From Diaporthe sp. PMI_573 (taxonomy: Eukaryota; Ascomycota; Sordariomycetes; Diaporthales; Diaporthaceae): a DNA stretch of 64,000 nucleotides. The position numbers were made by a program, and so were the translations under genes. The notes beneath the pieces were generated by a model that did not search any database, was not told the origin of the DNA, and saw only the letters and a program-made list of their open reading frames with translations. The DNA lies in NCBI GenBank assembly GCA_021399435.1, contig JAJTUP010000001.1, positions 3,472,001 through 3,536,000 on the forward strand. Direction: 5' to 3'. This document shows, piece after piece, positions 34,363-46,709 of the stretch. Within the stretch, counting starts at the first letter, position 1, and every line of letters begins with the position of its first letter.

Positions 34363-35396
34363 CTAATGAAGCGTCAGCAAACTCAACATAAGCTACACTA
34401 TTCAGTTGCATAGTCCTGGGTCAGATATATCCCCGTACGAGGCTACTTTGCTCCTATCATTCAAGGGCAGGGCGCAATTGACAGGACAAGCCCACAGGGT
34501 CCATGGCATCTCAGCTACTGCTGACAAGCAGTTGAACGACTAAGGTGGATGGGGTTACAGTAGAGTTGAAACTCTGACGAATCGACATAAGGGAGGAGAG
34601 TTCTTGGCTTGAAGGTTTTGAGATCGATACTATTGCAAATCCGGACGGTTTCCAGTCTGACGTCGAGTATTGTGCGGATTGTGAGGTTCCCCGTTGCCTG
34701 AAGTATTCCTACTGCTGCGCCACAATCCTTCGTCACGCGTCGGCATTGGGATGTTGTAGCACAGCCAAAGTGGACAAATGATCACCTTTCTAGTTACTCG
34801 TCTGGCCCTTCAAGTGCTGACGACTAGTGGAGCAAAGGCCGACCAGTGCCTTTCAAAGGTTGCCAGCAAGCATGTGCAGGGCGGGTTTTTGGAAGTTGAA
34901 TTGTTCAGCGTGGAAAATGAGTAGAATCAACTAATTGCATTTCAAGTCATACAATGGCAGCTTTGGGCAGTCAACCTCACAATCAAGGGGGCAACCAAGA
35001 AACCCAACAAGTCCGCTAATTACTATGGCGAAAGAAACTTCACGCCGCTGGATCCTTGCAACCATGAGAGCAAAGCTCTCGGCCGCGGGTCTACAAAGTA
35101 TCACCCAGTGTGTGAGTGGTCTGAGAGCTGGTGCAGCCAGCCAGATCTAGTTCACAGGCCGAGGGTGATTTTTCGTTGTGGGTAGACGGAGAATAAAGCA
35201 TTCCATCTGGAAATTCAAGGTGGTCGAACCAAATGCATGCATATGTTCCTTTTACATGTGGAGAGTTTGGGTACCTATTGAGATAGGAGTCGCCCTTGGG
35301 AGCAGAGATACCTGAGCCTTTCTAACGCCGGCCATTTACAAGTCTTCTGTACTTTTAACACGCCCCAGGCAGCCCGTGCTTCGAAATTTACATACC
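34363..35396. other. gene-poor stretch
   Basis: The first exon of the membrane protein probably lies at the left side. Otherwise nothing convincing is present; a minus-strand frame at 34515-34736 looks protein-like but has no start or recognisable family. Confidence 0.5.
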
Positions 35397-38300
35397 TCAC
35401 CGGTCAAGAGCCTGACTTTGGCACTACAACACAGGGTACTATTAGCAAGAGCTCGGAGATCCCGCAGGTAGCTGTGAACACATACCATCGTATAATACAC
35501 CCCTTTCTGCTTCAGTAATTCCTGCATATCCAAGATCAGCTATCAAAGCACCAAGAGAGTAGTCTTATGCAAGTATCGGGGCGGAGGAAGAAGGGCGACT
35601 GGGCCAGTGTCTGGCCGTAGCCTTTCTCAAAACCTGCAGCCTGAGAAAGCCTTCAAGGTACAGGCTAAAATGGGAGGAATTCTTTCTTAAAAGGGTTAAG
35701 GTTGTGTCCGAAAGATGCTTACAGCGTGTGTGCCGACCTCTAATACCTTCCCCTCTCCGAGGACGTAGATCACGTCTGCGTGCTGAATAGTCGACAGCCG
35801 ATGCGCTACTGCGACCGTCGTTCGCCCTTTGGCTACTTTCTGGAGCGCAGCGGATATTTGCCTCTCGCTCTCCGAGTCCAACGATGACGTGGCTTCGTCG
35901 AGTAACAGCACTTTCGGGTCACGGATAATGGCTCTCTGAGAATGTAGTCAGTTTTAAGGGAGCTAAGATTTGACTCATTTCTGTAAAAAGCTACTTACCG
36001 CGATGCTGACGCGTTGTTTTTGCCCACCTGACAATGCCACGCCTCTCGAGCCGACATCTGTGTTATCTGCGAAGTATTAGCAAAGCATGATAAGATACGC
36101 TCTTCACAAATCAGAAAGTATTGGTGAAAGCAGCAGGTTTATACATACAGCCCTCAGGTAACGAGATGATGAAGTCATGGATTGCGGCATCTTGACATGC
36201 TTGGTGTAATTCAGCATCGCTGATTTTCGAAGAATCGACTCCCAGGAGGATATTTTCTCTGATTGTGCCTAGAAAATGTCAATATTAGCTTGTATATACT
36301 TGTCAAAGCCAGAAACGCAGGAAAAGGTCACAGGTACGGAAGCATACCTTGGAACAACGACGCCTCCTGCGCTACCAGAGAGAACAGTTTCCTGTACTCA
36401 TGCACATCCACCGATTTGATGTCCCTCCCATTGCACATTACACTCCCCTGTTGGGCATCGTAAAAGCGTTCGAGAAGAGCCACCGTACTCGACTTTCCGG
36501 CACCCGAGGCACCAACAAGGGCCGCGAATTGGCCCTTCTCAACCGTAATGTTGAGGTGCTTGAAGACCTGGACCTGGCGGGTTGGGTATCGGAAGCCGAC
36601 GCCCTTGAGCTCGATCTTGATACCATTCTCACTATCCGGTATGATTTCTGTGTCCTTGTTACTGCCTTCCGGCTCATCTCTCAAACTTGCGCGCTCCCCT
36701 CGGCTCTCCCTGATACTCAGTATTCGGTTCGCCGCAGCGTTCGCCTGAGCGGCATTGGGACCAAAAGAGAACCCAACACCGGCTTGCTCTGCGCCCTGCG
36801 TGACGGCCATGAAACAAACAAAGAAGTTGAGAACCTGGTATTCGCCGCTGGCCAGCAGTCGTCCGCCATACCAGAAGATCAAAGCCTGGCATGCGAGAGA
36901 GAGCGAGTCGGAGAGGGCGAAGATGAGGGTCGTCCAGCGAGCTTTTCGATAGGCGGACGTCACGTGGCCGTCGAGGAGTCTTTGATACCTCTCGATGATT
37001 ACATCCTCTAATGTTAGCGAAGAGACACATCGAAAGGCACCGATGGCTTCGGCAGCCCATTTGCTGGATTCAGAAAAGACCTTGTGAATGTTAGTGTGGA
37101 AGTGGCCGGAAGACAAGAGCAAAAAGGTGGCTTACTTCAGCAGACAACTTCTCAAATTCCATCTCATATTTGAATCGATACCAAGCGCAGGCCAGGCCGA
37201 TTGGAACGGTCACGCATGTCGCGACCAGGGCTAGTTTCCATCCAAAGACAAATGCGATGGTCAGAGAGCCGCATAGCTGGAGCACAGAACTGACCACCAT
37301 GCCCATATTCATGCCAAGCAACTCCTCGAGCTGTTTGGGGTCGCCCTGGACCCTCGAGGCAAGGGTGCCTACCGAGTTGTTCTCGTCGTCAAAGAACAGC
37401 ATCTTTTGTCGGATAATTGCGGAGAAGTACTGCTGGCGGTATGCGGCACAGATGAAGTGCTGTAGATTCACGGCAACGATGCCCAGCACGAGATAGCAGA
37501 AGCCCAATCCGATAGCCACGACGAACCACATCAGCGACCAGAACTCGGCTTCGCGGAGAAAGCGGGATGGTGAGAGGATGAACGTGAAGATCTGCAAAAC
37601 TTTGCCGAAAAGCCTTCAGAAAATTAGTTTGTCTCTGTGAGCAAATTTTAATGCGAATTAGACTCACCACGCCTGGAGAGGGGTACCGGAAGCAATACCA
37701 GCCGCCGCGAGGAGTATGAGCACATAGAATGGGAAGCGGCTGCGCTGTTCGTAGAGGAGCCGACCAAAGCTGCCCGTGAGGCCTCGATTTCTCCACGCGG
37801 AGTCGATCTCTGCCTCGCCTCCGTTGACGATGGCCTTGGAGGCGGACTTCTCCCGGCTCAGGATGGCCTGGATCTCCTCGGCCTCTTTGTCCTCCAGGGC
37901 GTCACTGTCCTCTGCATCTTCTTCACTTCCCAGGGTCAGTCTTTGCGCTCTGACGAGCCCAGAGTAGACGCCTGCCTCGTTACTCAGCAGACTCTCGTGC
38001 GTGCCCTGCTCCATTAGCTTTCCTTTCTGCATTACGACAATCTTGTCGGCTTTCTGTATGGTCGAGAGCCTGTGGGCTATCGTGATCGTGGTACGCCCCT
38101 TGGACACCCGGTCGAGGGCGGCCTGGATGATCTTCTCGCTTCGGACGTCGATGGCCGAGGTCGCCTCGTCCAGAATGAGGATCTTGGGCTTCTTCACGAT
38201 GCTTCGGGCAATCGCAAGGCGTTGTCGTTGCCCACCGGAAAGCTTGAGCCCGGAGTCGCCTACTTGGGTCTCATAGCCATCGGGTAGCCTGTCGATAAAC

Positions 38301-40383
38301 TCGTCCGCGAAGGCCTCTTTGCATGCGTCTCTAACGAGCTCCTGCTTGGTCTCCAATAGCTCATTCTCCCACTGTGTCCCAACAAGTCCGTGCATGACAT
38401 TGGCGTAGATGCTGTCGTTGAAAAGGAAGGGTTCCTGCTGGACCAGGCCAATCTGCGACCGCCACCACTTAACATCGATGTCGTCCAGATTGTGTCCTGC
38501 GGTAACGACTCTTCCGCTCAGCGGTACTGGCTCGCTCGAGCCGTGCTCATCCGGGGTGAGCGTTACGGCTGTGTCTGTCGCCGCTTCCTGTTCTTGCTGA
38601 CCTCCGACATCAGCCTGGCGGTCTTTTGTTTTCGATCGAGACCAGGAGAATTTCTTTTTTTCTGGCTTCTTTTTCGGTACTTTCTTTTCTTTCTTCTCGG
38701 CCTTTTTCTCGATCGCTTTGCTGATGACTGCCTGTGAATGTAAAGTGTACCAACGCTCCACCAGAGCAACGACTGTGCTCTTCCCGCTTCCCGAAGGCCC
38801 GACGATGGCAGTTACCTTGCCAGCTTCGATGGTGAGGTTGAGGTCGTCCAAGACCTTGGTGTTGGGCCTGCCGGGATAAGCAAAAGTGACCCCCTCGAAG
38901 ACGATATCTCCATCAGCAGAGACGTCCGGGTCTTTCAAGGTGCCCCTTTCCGGCAGCGGTGCGTCAATGACGGCAAAAAAGGTTGCAGCCGCCACAGTGG
39001 CCTTGCTGGCTGCAATCAAGGGTCCCGACATCCTTTCGAGTGAGATTGCCATCAGGAAGACTGAAAACAATACGATCACGATGGAGCTTATGCCGTCCAC
39101 GATCCCTTGAGTTACAGCTCTGGTTCCGTACCAAAAACCTACCGCCGTTGTGTTAGTGACCTCGGAGTGCGGCGAAAGTTTTGCAACGGGTATACGTGGG
39201 CACTTACAGAGAGCGAACGCGCTATAGAGCCCGAAGAACACCAACGCGAAGTTCAAGCCAACGAAAGGTGACGTGTACATGCCATGCTTCTTCGCCTCGG
39301 CGACCCAGAAGCTGTATTTGTCTCCCATCTTCTTTTGAGCTCCGCAAGCATAGACCATTCTTATGCCTGAGAACGCCTCGGTTGCCACCGCGCCGGCTTT
39401 TGTCTCGGCTGCGGTCGAGCGGCTGGTTCCCTTGATGATGAAGGGCAAGAGGATCCCAACGCACAAGCCGATGAAGAGGACCACGCTGGACGTCACGAGC
39501 GTGACCTGCCATGAGAAGGTGAAGGCCACGACGATCGAAGCAACTGTTCGACGGGACAGGTCAGCAGCTGCCTGGATAGCATGTTCGAGCGGCCAGGACG
39601 CCCGGCAAGCCTGCTCTGGAGCGCAATGTTAAGGGGCCAAGAAGCCGCGGCCGAGCTTGACGTACCGATGCAAGACGCAAATTCCAAAAATGTGCCCAGC
39701 TTCTCGGATATCCCGATCTGAAGGACGTTGGCCGTGCTAGTGATGGTCCCAGCCGCCGCCCCAGGTGGCATCGAATCGAGGACGTGGACGGTCTGAGATA
39801 GCAGGCACGAAAGGTAATGGAGACGGATGGCCGCAGAGATGCGGATACCGATCAGGCGGAAACAGAACTTGGAGATGTAGTTGCAGGTAAAGCGCACGAT
39901 GAAGAGCACGAACATCAGGAGACATTGGTAGTTGAGCGTTCGCTCGAAGTCGGCCTTGGCAAGGTGATGTTAGGCCCGCGGAGCATGGGGTGGGCAGGTA
40001 CGAGGCTCAGAGACTCACCCGAGTGTTGCTTGATCCCGGTGTGCCAAACGAGGTGAAATTACCAACCAGGCGGCCGAAAATCACGTTCATGAGAGGCGTG
40101 GTCTGCCGGTGACATCAGCTTCAGAACGGGAGTAGGGAACCTGCGCGCCTATTGGACTCTGTGGACTCTGTGGACTCACGACACCGGCCGCCAGCGAAGC
40201 GACCGCAGCACCAAACATCAGGGCAAAGTCCCATTTCTTCGCGTACGTGAAGACGCGAAAGTAGTCACCCCATACTGCTTGCCTCTCGTTCTGGGCCGCC
40301 TGCTTAGGGGTTTCGCCTTCGGAGGCTTGCTGCTGGCCTTCCTTGTTGTCACCGGCCACATCGACCTCATCTTTCGCAGCCAT
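35397..40383 (-). CDS. full-size ABCB (MDR-type) ABC transporter
   Basis: Twelve exons were traced: 40383-40180, 40102-40019, 39954-39666, 39543-39208, 39138-37668, 37613-37136, 37080-36348, 36268-36149, 36066-35999, 35935-35723, 35521-35486 and 35423-35397. They sum to 1352 residues in TMD-NBD-TMD-NBD order, the size of a full fungal MDR pump that exports drugs, toxins or lipids. NBD1: Walker [10 protein letters not shown] (near 416), signature LSGGQRQR, Walker [16 protein letters not shown]2: Walker [10 protein letters not shown] (near 1144), signature [23 protein letters not shown]1 has a Lys-rich insert of roughly 70-80 residues between Walker A and the Q-loop. The last two exons are tiny (36 and 27 bases) and end CQSQALDR, a common terminus in the family. 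Both ATP sites look intact. The substrate is unknown. Confidence 0.94.
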
Positions 40384-41727
40384 GACTTTGTCTCAAGAGA
40401 CAGATTGCTGCTCGTTGCTTTTTGAGCACCGGATACTGAGCTCGTCAAGTTGCAATCCTATGGGTCACTCTGCCGTGGGATGATATCGTCCGTCCATGGA
40501 TTGGTGAGTGACTTCGTCTAAGTCAGTCCAGCAGGCCCAGCATGAGGTGCGTGCACAGGGAAGAAGTTGAAAAAATGCCCAAACCGACATATATGGCCCC
40601 TTGGAACCAATTGGCAGAGGAATGGTAGGAGAAGTCGATACGATTAAATCAGACAAAGCTGGACTTGGGTCGCCAACAGCCACATAGACAAGTAAGGTTC
40701 GCCCGCAGCCCTGCATGCCCCACTGGAAGGAGCCGAAAAGGGCAACAGCTTGAGCTGCAAGAATTGTGATCAGATCTGACCGGCAATAAGCCTAAGTAAG
40801 AGGGAGGAAGGGCTTACTACAGGATTATCACTCTTGGAAGTCTTGAGGAAAGCGGTCAGGCCAGCTGTCTCGCAGGCAGAAATGAGTCAAAGTATGTGAG
40901 GCTGTCATTGCCAAGATCACTGATGTGCACATCACAGGGCCCGTGGTTCGCTCAATACGTACACGAGCAATACGGGCAAAGGAAAGTAGTCAGCCGGACA
41001 GTGGAAACCCCCCGATGCCCGAACGCCACCTAATTAGCACCTCCGTGCTACTACCACCTGGACGGCGCAAAAGAAGGTTGGATGCGGATGCGGATGCGGG
41101 TAGACCCGACCTCTTCTCCAAGAGGCAAGACAGCGAATGGGACACGCTGTGTAGTAAAACCTGGGCCGCGGGGGCTTACCCGAAGCAGGCTGGGCCCCAG
41201 TAGATTACGACATCTGAGAAAAAACCACGGGCAAAATTGGATCATCTGCTGGCAGCCACATGAATGATATGATCCTGGGTATATACCAGGTGAGCAAGTA
41301 TTGCTTGGAGCGGTGGCGACTGGAGCGGTGCAACGTACTCGTCGATGCAGTGTACATCAGCTTGAAGAATATAGATATATTAACGAGTGAGACACTCACC
41401 TTTCAGTGTTTATAGGTACACTTCTTGCCACTCGTCGGTGCAGCGTTGAGTCCTACACAGTATTGGAGCGCTCTACCTGCATGTCAACGGCCCACAGAGC
41501 CTTCATGGAGCCTTTCTACGGTTTCTAAGGATCCCACTGATCGACGATGCGCAGAATGATTTCAGGCTATGACAATGTAAGGCTAGATGCTGTCCGACCC
41601 GCTTACGCCAAGTGAATCCATGGATCCTACTCCATTCAGCCTTCCCAACATTCGGAGCGACATCAGGACCCTACCCTCAAGGGCAAATTCTGTCCTCTCG
41701 GCTGTCACTCACACACACGGTCGCTTT
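40384..41727. other. intergenic, no gene seen
   Basis: This is upstream of the ABC transporter and downstream of the aminotransferase, both on the minus strand. No coding region is supported. The ABC promoter should lie here. Confidence 0.6.
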
Positions 41728-43664
41728 TTACATCCGATAGCTCGCCCTGACAGCTTCTCCGAACCTGCGGATGGCCTCGTTCATGTTCTCGGCCGAGGCA
41801 GTCGCGAAGGTCGCCCTGAAGAAGAGGTCCTTTGGCGGCTTGTCGTGCTCCGCGGTGAACCAGCTGCCCCTCGCGACCAGCACACCCTTTTCGATGCACG
41901 AATTGAAGATCTCCTCCTCTATCTCGGGGATGCTGCGCTTCCCGGCGTCCGGGTGGAGATCGTAGTTGATGCGGAACCATTGCTTTTGGGGGAGGTGGGA
42001 TCAAACGTCAGCAACAGTGTTCACAGAAAAGTGAGGGTCTGAATCATTTCGACTCACAAACATGCCAGCAGCCGGTGGGGTGAAGCTGAAGACCTCGGAT
42101 GGCAGGTGCTCCTCACAGGCCCTCAGGAGATTGTCCCTCTTCTGGGTGTACTCGAGCCGCAGGTTCATCAACCAGCGGAGGTACCCCTCGTGGCCCCAGT
42201 GCTCGTCCAACAGCTTGTGGAGGACGACCTGCGAGAGGCCGGCAGGCCCCTGGCTGGCCACCTCCGAGTGCCGGATATACCTCTCGATGATCTGCTCGGA
42301 CCCGGTTACCCAGCCCAGCCGCGAGCCCGGGATCACGACCTTGGAGAACGAGTCCATGCGGAGGACACGCCCGTCCGTGTCCATGCTGAGGAGGGAGGGG
42401 ATCAGCGAGTCGAGGAAGCCCTCGACCGACTCCGGGGCCGCCGCGGCGGCCGACTTACCCCCGCGGTTGTACGGCTCCATCTGGAGGTAGTAGTATGGCT
42501 CGTCCTCGAGGATGAAGACGTCGTGCTTCTGGCACACGGCGTAGATGTCCCTCCTCCTCTGCGCCCCCATGGTCGCGCCGGTGGGGTTCCCGCCCGACGG
42601 GACCGTGTACACGACATGCGGCTTCCTGGCACCACCCCTCTCCCTCGGGTCCCAGTTCGACAGCATCTCGTCCATCGACTCTGGTATCATGCCCTCGTCA
42701 TCGATCGCAACGCCGACGACCTTGACGCCCAGCGGCTCCGCGGTCTCCAGCGCGGTGGAGAAGGCGAACTCGTCCATCATGACCGAGTCGCCCCTTTCCC
42801 TGTCGCAGAGCATCCGCAGTGATTGCTCCAGGGCCCCCGTGCTTCCCACGGTCAGGCACGAGCGCCAGTCTGCGTAGGGAGGGTTGAAGACCAGCTCCGT
42901 GTGCTCCGTCACCCAGCGGACCATCTGCGCCGACCCCGTGGCCTGGCCGTAGTTCAGTCCGATGCTGAGGTCATACTCCGAGTCCGGGTTGTCTCTAACG
43001 TCGTGTTTGCCTATGGTCAGAGTCGCGCCTGACGCCTTTGTGGCTTCTTCGTCAAAGTTCGGCGGCGTTGGCACCTTCATGCTCAGAGACTCGAATGGAA
43101 AGTGTTCAGGGCTGGGAAGCCCTCCACCGAGCGAGATCAGCCCGGGTTTCTTGAGGTACTTGGCCGCTTGCTTGAGCATGCATGGGCGGCGTGAAAGTGA
43201 CTCTTTTGTTAGGTGATCTGTACCGTGTCAGTATAGACGGAACCCATTTTCAAGGAGGGCGTAGATTCGATACGTACGATCCCATCTCTTGGCATTTGGC
43301 TTCCCGACGGACTAGACATATTCTTTAGTAGTGCTCGCTGAATTTTATGAATGGCCATAAGAGGACTTACGGGCGCCTTGAACATGTCACTATCGCAGTA
43401 TGCCGCGACGCCGGCCACCAGCTTGCCGGCCTTGGCCCTTCGCTCCTTGATATCATTGACAGTCACCCTGTCATTGGGTTTCTGGACAGGAAACGGTTCC
43501 GCCTCTGGTTGCTTAGCAGCGGTGCCCAGGACCTCGTGAGGCCTCTTGGAGGAGCCATGTATCAAACGGCGTGCGGTATAGACATGCCCGGTGCGGAAGT
43601 GGCAGCTTGGAAAGGCAACCGATCTCGGAGTGAGCAGACCCCGGAGCGTGGTTCCTCTGTTCAT
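41728..43664 (-). CDS. PLP-dependent aminotransferase, Aro8 / 2-aminoadipate type
   Basis: Four exons, 43664-43371, 43311-43278, 43217-42058 and 41982-41728, give 580 residues. Fold-type I transaminases of this class move amino groups between aromatic amino acids, 2-aminoadipate or kynurenine and 2-oxo acids. Landmarks: PGLISLGGGLPSPEHFP, NYGQATGS, VGSTGALEQSLRML, the Asn-Pro-Thr motif in PSGGNPTG, ILEDEPYYYLQ, the PLP-binding Lys402 in SFSKVVIPGSRLGW, and the Arg-bearing WFRINYDLHP that should bind the substrate carboxylate. Cytosolic yeast Aro8 is about 500 residues; the extra about 80 N-terminal residues are rich in Arg, Ser and Thr and low in acidic residues at first, like a mitochondrial presequence. 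The 34-base second exon is supported by phase on both sides. Substrate choice is not decided by sequence. Confidence 0.93.
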
Positions 43665-44759
43665 AATTCGATGCGAAGCTTAGGGTCTAGTTGGGGTGAC
43701 CGATGTTGTACTGAAGAGGCGAATGCACAGTTCCAATGCGCGTTTGACCAAGATGAATTGGTATTTATATGTTTTGTTGTGATGTGTCCTGCCCCGGAAT
43801 TAAAGAATGAAGGCAAGCCACGCCTTTCTGGTGTAAGTCAGTCCGATAAGGATGCCCCGGCACGATAAGAGTGGGTTCGCGGGTGTACAAGTACCCCTTA
43901 AACTACAAAGGGCGCCATCTGCCCCACAGCCGTCGGTAGCCGCGGCGTGATGCACTGGGGAAGCCTGTTGGTAGCCAATCCTCCAAGTCTCTGTTACAAA
44001 TATGGGCAGGTGACAACAGTTTCTGTACGTAATAATGAAGCTCGGACCTGACAAATAAGCCTCTATGCCTCTGCCCCTCTGGAGTCTGTCAATGCAAGAT
44101 GAAGAGCACGTGGTCCGCCATCGAGTACGTCCCACAGCAATTGGAGTGCGTACTGCTGTGGATATGGATATGTTGAGACCAGGAGGCATTGGACCGGAGA
44201 GGGAAAGTAACGATCAAAGTCTGACAGGGTCAATACGGTGGGCCTGAAAAAGCCGATGGATGCATTTGCACATTGATAAATGTTTCACGGTCCAATATTT
44301 GAATCAAAGGGCGAGCGAATGAACGGTAGCAGGCTCGCAGAGGTTCTTTGCAGAGGTTCGTTGGCAATCCCGCTTAGTCTAATTCCATGCCGTTTATGGA
44401 AACCTTCGTGTTGAGCTGAAGACTGTGGGAGGGATTCAAGTAAGGAGGAAAAGGAAGCAAGTCCTCTTGAAAAAGACAACACGTCCCCAGAGAAAGAAAA
44501 GAAGAAAAAAAAGGAAAAGAGGAGAAAAGAGAAAGAAGAAAGAAAAATTCAAAGACCAGCCCCCAACACCATGCAGCGCTCTTAATGACCCAGAATCTAA
44601 ATGGAGCAAGCAGAGAGAATTGGCCGGATGCGCGAGTTAAAGAAAGCTTGCCGCACGGCTGTTCGCCCTCTCCACACGCTTCTCACCCTCCAACGTAGAT
44701 GCATTTCCCATGTGGCAGCCTCAACCCAGGTTGGCATGAGCTTCCTCCATTGTATTGCC
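43665..44759. other. intergenic, no gene seen
   Basis: This lies between the aminotransferase start and the FYVE-RING stop codon, both on the minus strand. It contains a purine-only tract at 44489-44547. No gene is supported. Confidence 0.6.
44489..44547. repeat. purine-only tract (GA/A-rich)
   Basis: Fifty-nine consecutive purines lie about 210 bases beyond the FYVE-RING stop codon; on the transcribed minus strand this is a U/C-rich tract in or after the 3' untranslated region. Confidence 0.85.
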
Positions 44760-46709
44760 TCAGGGAATGGCGTGTTGGTGTACCGGACACCTGCCCGGGT
44801 TCTTGGCAAACCATCGCGAGATGCAGTCCTTGTGGAAACGGCAGAAACATTCCAGTCTTGCCATGGCGTCACCAACCTCAAACTCCTCCAGGCAGATTGT
44901 GCACTCCGCACTATCTACGCAGTCCTTCTCTGTGGCGACATATGGAAACATGCCTGTCCTCCTTGGCGTCATGCTAGAGCCCTCACCGCTGGGGGTTCCA
45001 TAAGCACTATGCGACGAGATACATATATTGATATGTCTTTCTCTTAGAGCCTCGAAATTCGCCAGGTCACGTGAAGGGAGCTCACGGTGGCAGACTGGAC
45101 ATTCGTCCTCTTCTGCTACTTGGGGCGGGTCGGGCGGCAACGGTCTCCTGCTAGCCGCTGCCATGGAGGACGAAGACTGTCCAGCATCGATCATCGATCG
45201 GTGTCTCAACGCCCGGTAAGAAGAGCTTGATGAGGGCATGGCGTAGGGATAGTGAGAGGGCGGCGTCCCGCTCAAAATCCTGCTTTGGGTGGACTGATAT
45301 TGGTAAGGCCGACTGCCTGAAGCCTGTCGAGAGCCGTCTGGCAACTAAAGGGAAGGGGTCAGCACAAATCACGCCGTACTTGGTGATCTCACGAACCATT
45401 GTGACGCTCCTGTTCCTCCCATATGGATCATCAACTCGGGTCGCGAAGTAGGTGGGACGACCTTGTGGCGCTAGGCCTGGGCTGTGTGCTGTCACTCCCG
45501 AGGCACCACTCTGCGATCTACTATGGATCCTTCTGGAGCCCGGGGAGTCCTGAGACTCTGGTGGATTCGTATTTGGATCAGGTACACACGGGTTGCAAAG
45601 CCTGACTTTCTCGCCGCCGCCGAGGCTACTAAAATCGGCATACCCGCCTTCACCGCTCAGGAAAGAAGACGAATGCCTTTGGGCTCCTGGGCGAGGTGTC
45701 CCGGGAGGATGGACGATATACTGATAAGGAATAGTGATGCGGTGCGGTGAGCAAGAATTGCAAACCACTCTCCCACATTTTCTGGTCGTGCAAGAGTCAG
45801 TATGGCTGCCACTGGGTCCAGGATGTTCCAGGAGACTAACCTGCAGTGGTGTTTCCTAATGAATATACTGAATTGGGTGTGGCAGATGGGACAAAATGTA
45901 ACCTCAGCGTCGGGCTGCCACCGTGGCAGGACTAGATCTGAAGGTCTTCTAGACTCTGGTGGTCTTTGCTGAGGGTGACTGGCCCTGGTGGCGGCAAAAG
46001 CGTTTGAAGATGTCCTCCTTCGGGAGGCAGGCGGAGGTGACGGTGGCGTGGCAGGTCGCCTTTGAAATGACGGAGACCCGGGGCCTGCGGATCGGTGGGA
46101 CGAAGTGCTCGAGCCGGATGCAGACTGCGGGAGTGTAGGTAGTGCACGCCCAACATTTTGGTTTGAACTCGACGGGCCGGGCTGGCCTGACTCCTCGGAT
46201 GAATCCCGGGTGAGATCAATCACCTCAGGCTCCAGGCGGCTTCTCCCTTGCTCAAATGGTTCAGATCCACTTCTTCCAGCACCTGAATTCTGTGGTTCGC
46301 CCAAAACAGCGTCTCCGGGGCTCGGCTGATTGTTATCTGGTGACGAGGCAGTCAGATCAATCACATCGTGCCCTGCGTGATCGGTCTGGGGGTCCGCCTC
46401 TAAACCAACGCGCCCGGGAGGAGCATCGTCCATTTCTTGACCACCAGGCTCGTCGTCACTTGATGGGGATACTCCGTTGGAATAGCTCCCTTCCTCGTCG
46501 TCCACGTCTTGTTGTTCTTCGTGGTGTTGGTCGTCGGGCGCTGCGTCCTCCGATGTCGCCCTCTCCAACTGGTGGCTCGGACAGTCGAAGTATCTGGAGC
46601 ATTCCTGGTCGTGGAATCGGGCGTTACGGTAGGGGCATACTCGAGCCGGACTGCTGTGGTTGCTCGAGGACCCCGAGGAGGAGTCGGAGGAATAGTCGGG
46701 TGATGACAT
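44760..46709 (-). CDS. FYVE-RING E3 ubiquitin ligase, PIB1-like
   Basis: Three exons, 46709-45841, 45781-45393 and 45337-44760, give 611 residues. Pib1-type ligases sit on endosomes and vacuoles by binding phosphatidylinositol 3-phosphate and ubiquitinate membrane cargo. Residues 1-270 are disordered, Ser/Pro/Asp-rich and contain three repeats of the form VIDLT. The FYVE finger (about 273-350) has CPICHTQFSIFIRKHHCRKC, including the RKHHCR lipid-binding motif, then CNSCSPHRITIP and CNPC. The C-terminal RING (565-608) reads CTICLEEF ... LECFCRFHKDCI ... CPVH: the Cys-x-Cys-x2-His and final Cys-x2-His arrangement is that of Pib1 and ZNRF ligases, not damage. The second junction was chosen from two options; the one given restores phase with a GTGAGA donor. 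Confidence 0.9.

Noticed and set aside
34515..34736. Protein-like minus-strand frame between the membrane protein and ABC genes
   Set aside because: It has no ATG, no clear splice partners and no family I recognise; it could be a gene fragment but the evidence is too thin.
45337..45392. Alternative splice junction in the FYVE-RING gene using a GTTCGT donor
   Set aside because: It also keeps phase, but the GTGAGA donor with a CAG acceptor fits the consensus better and changes only a few residues in the linker.
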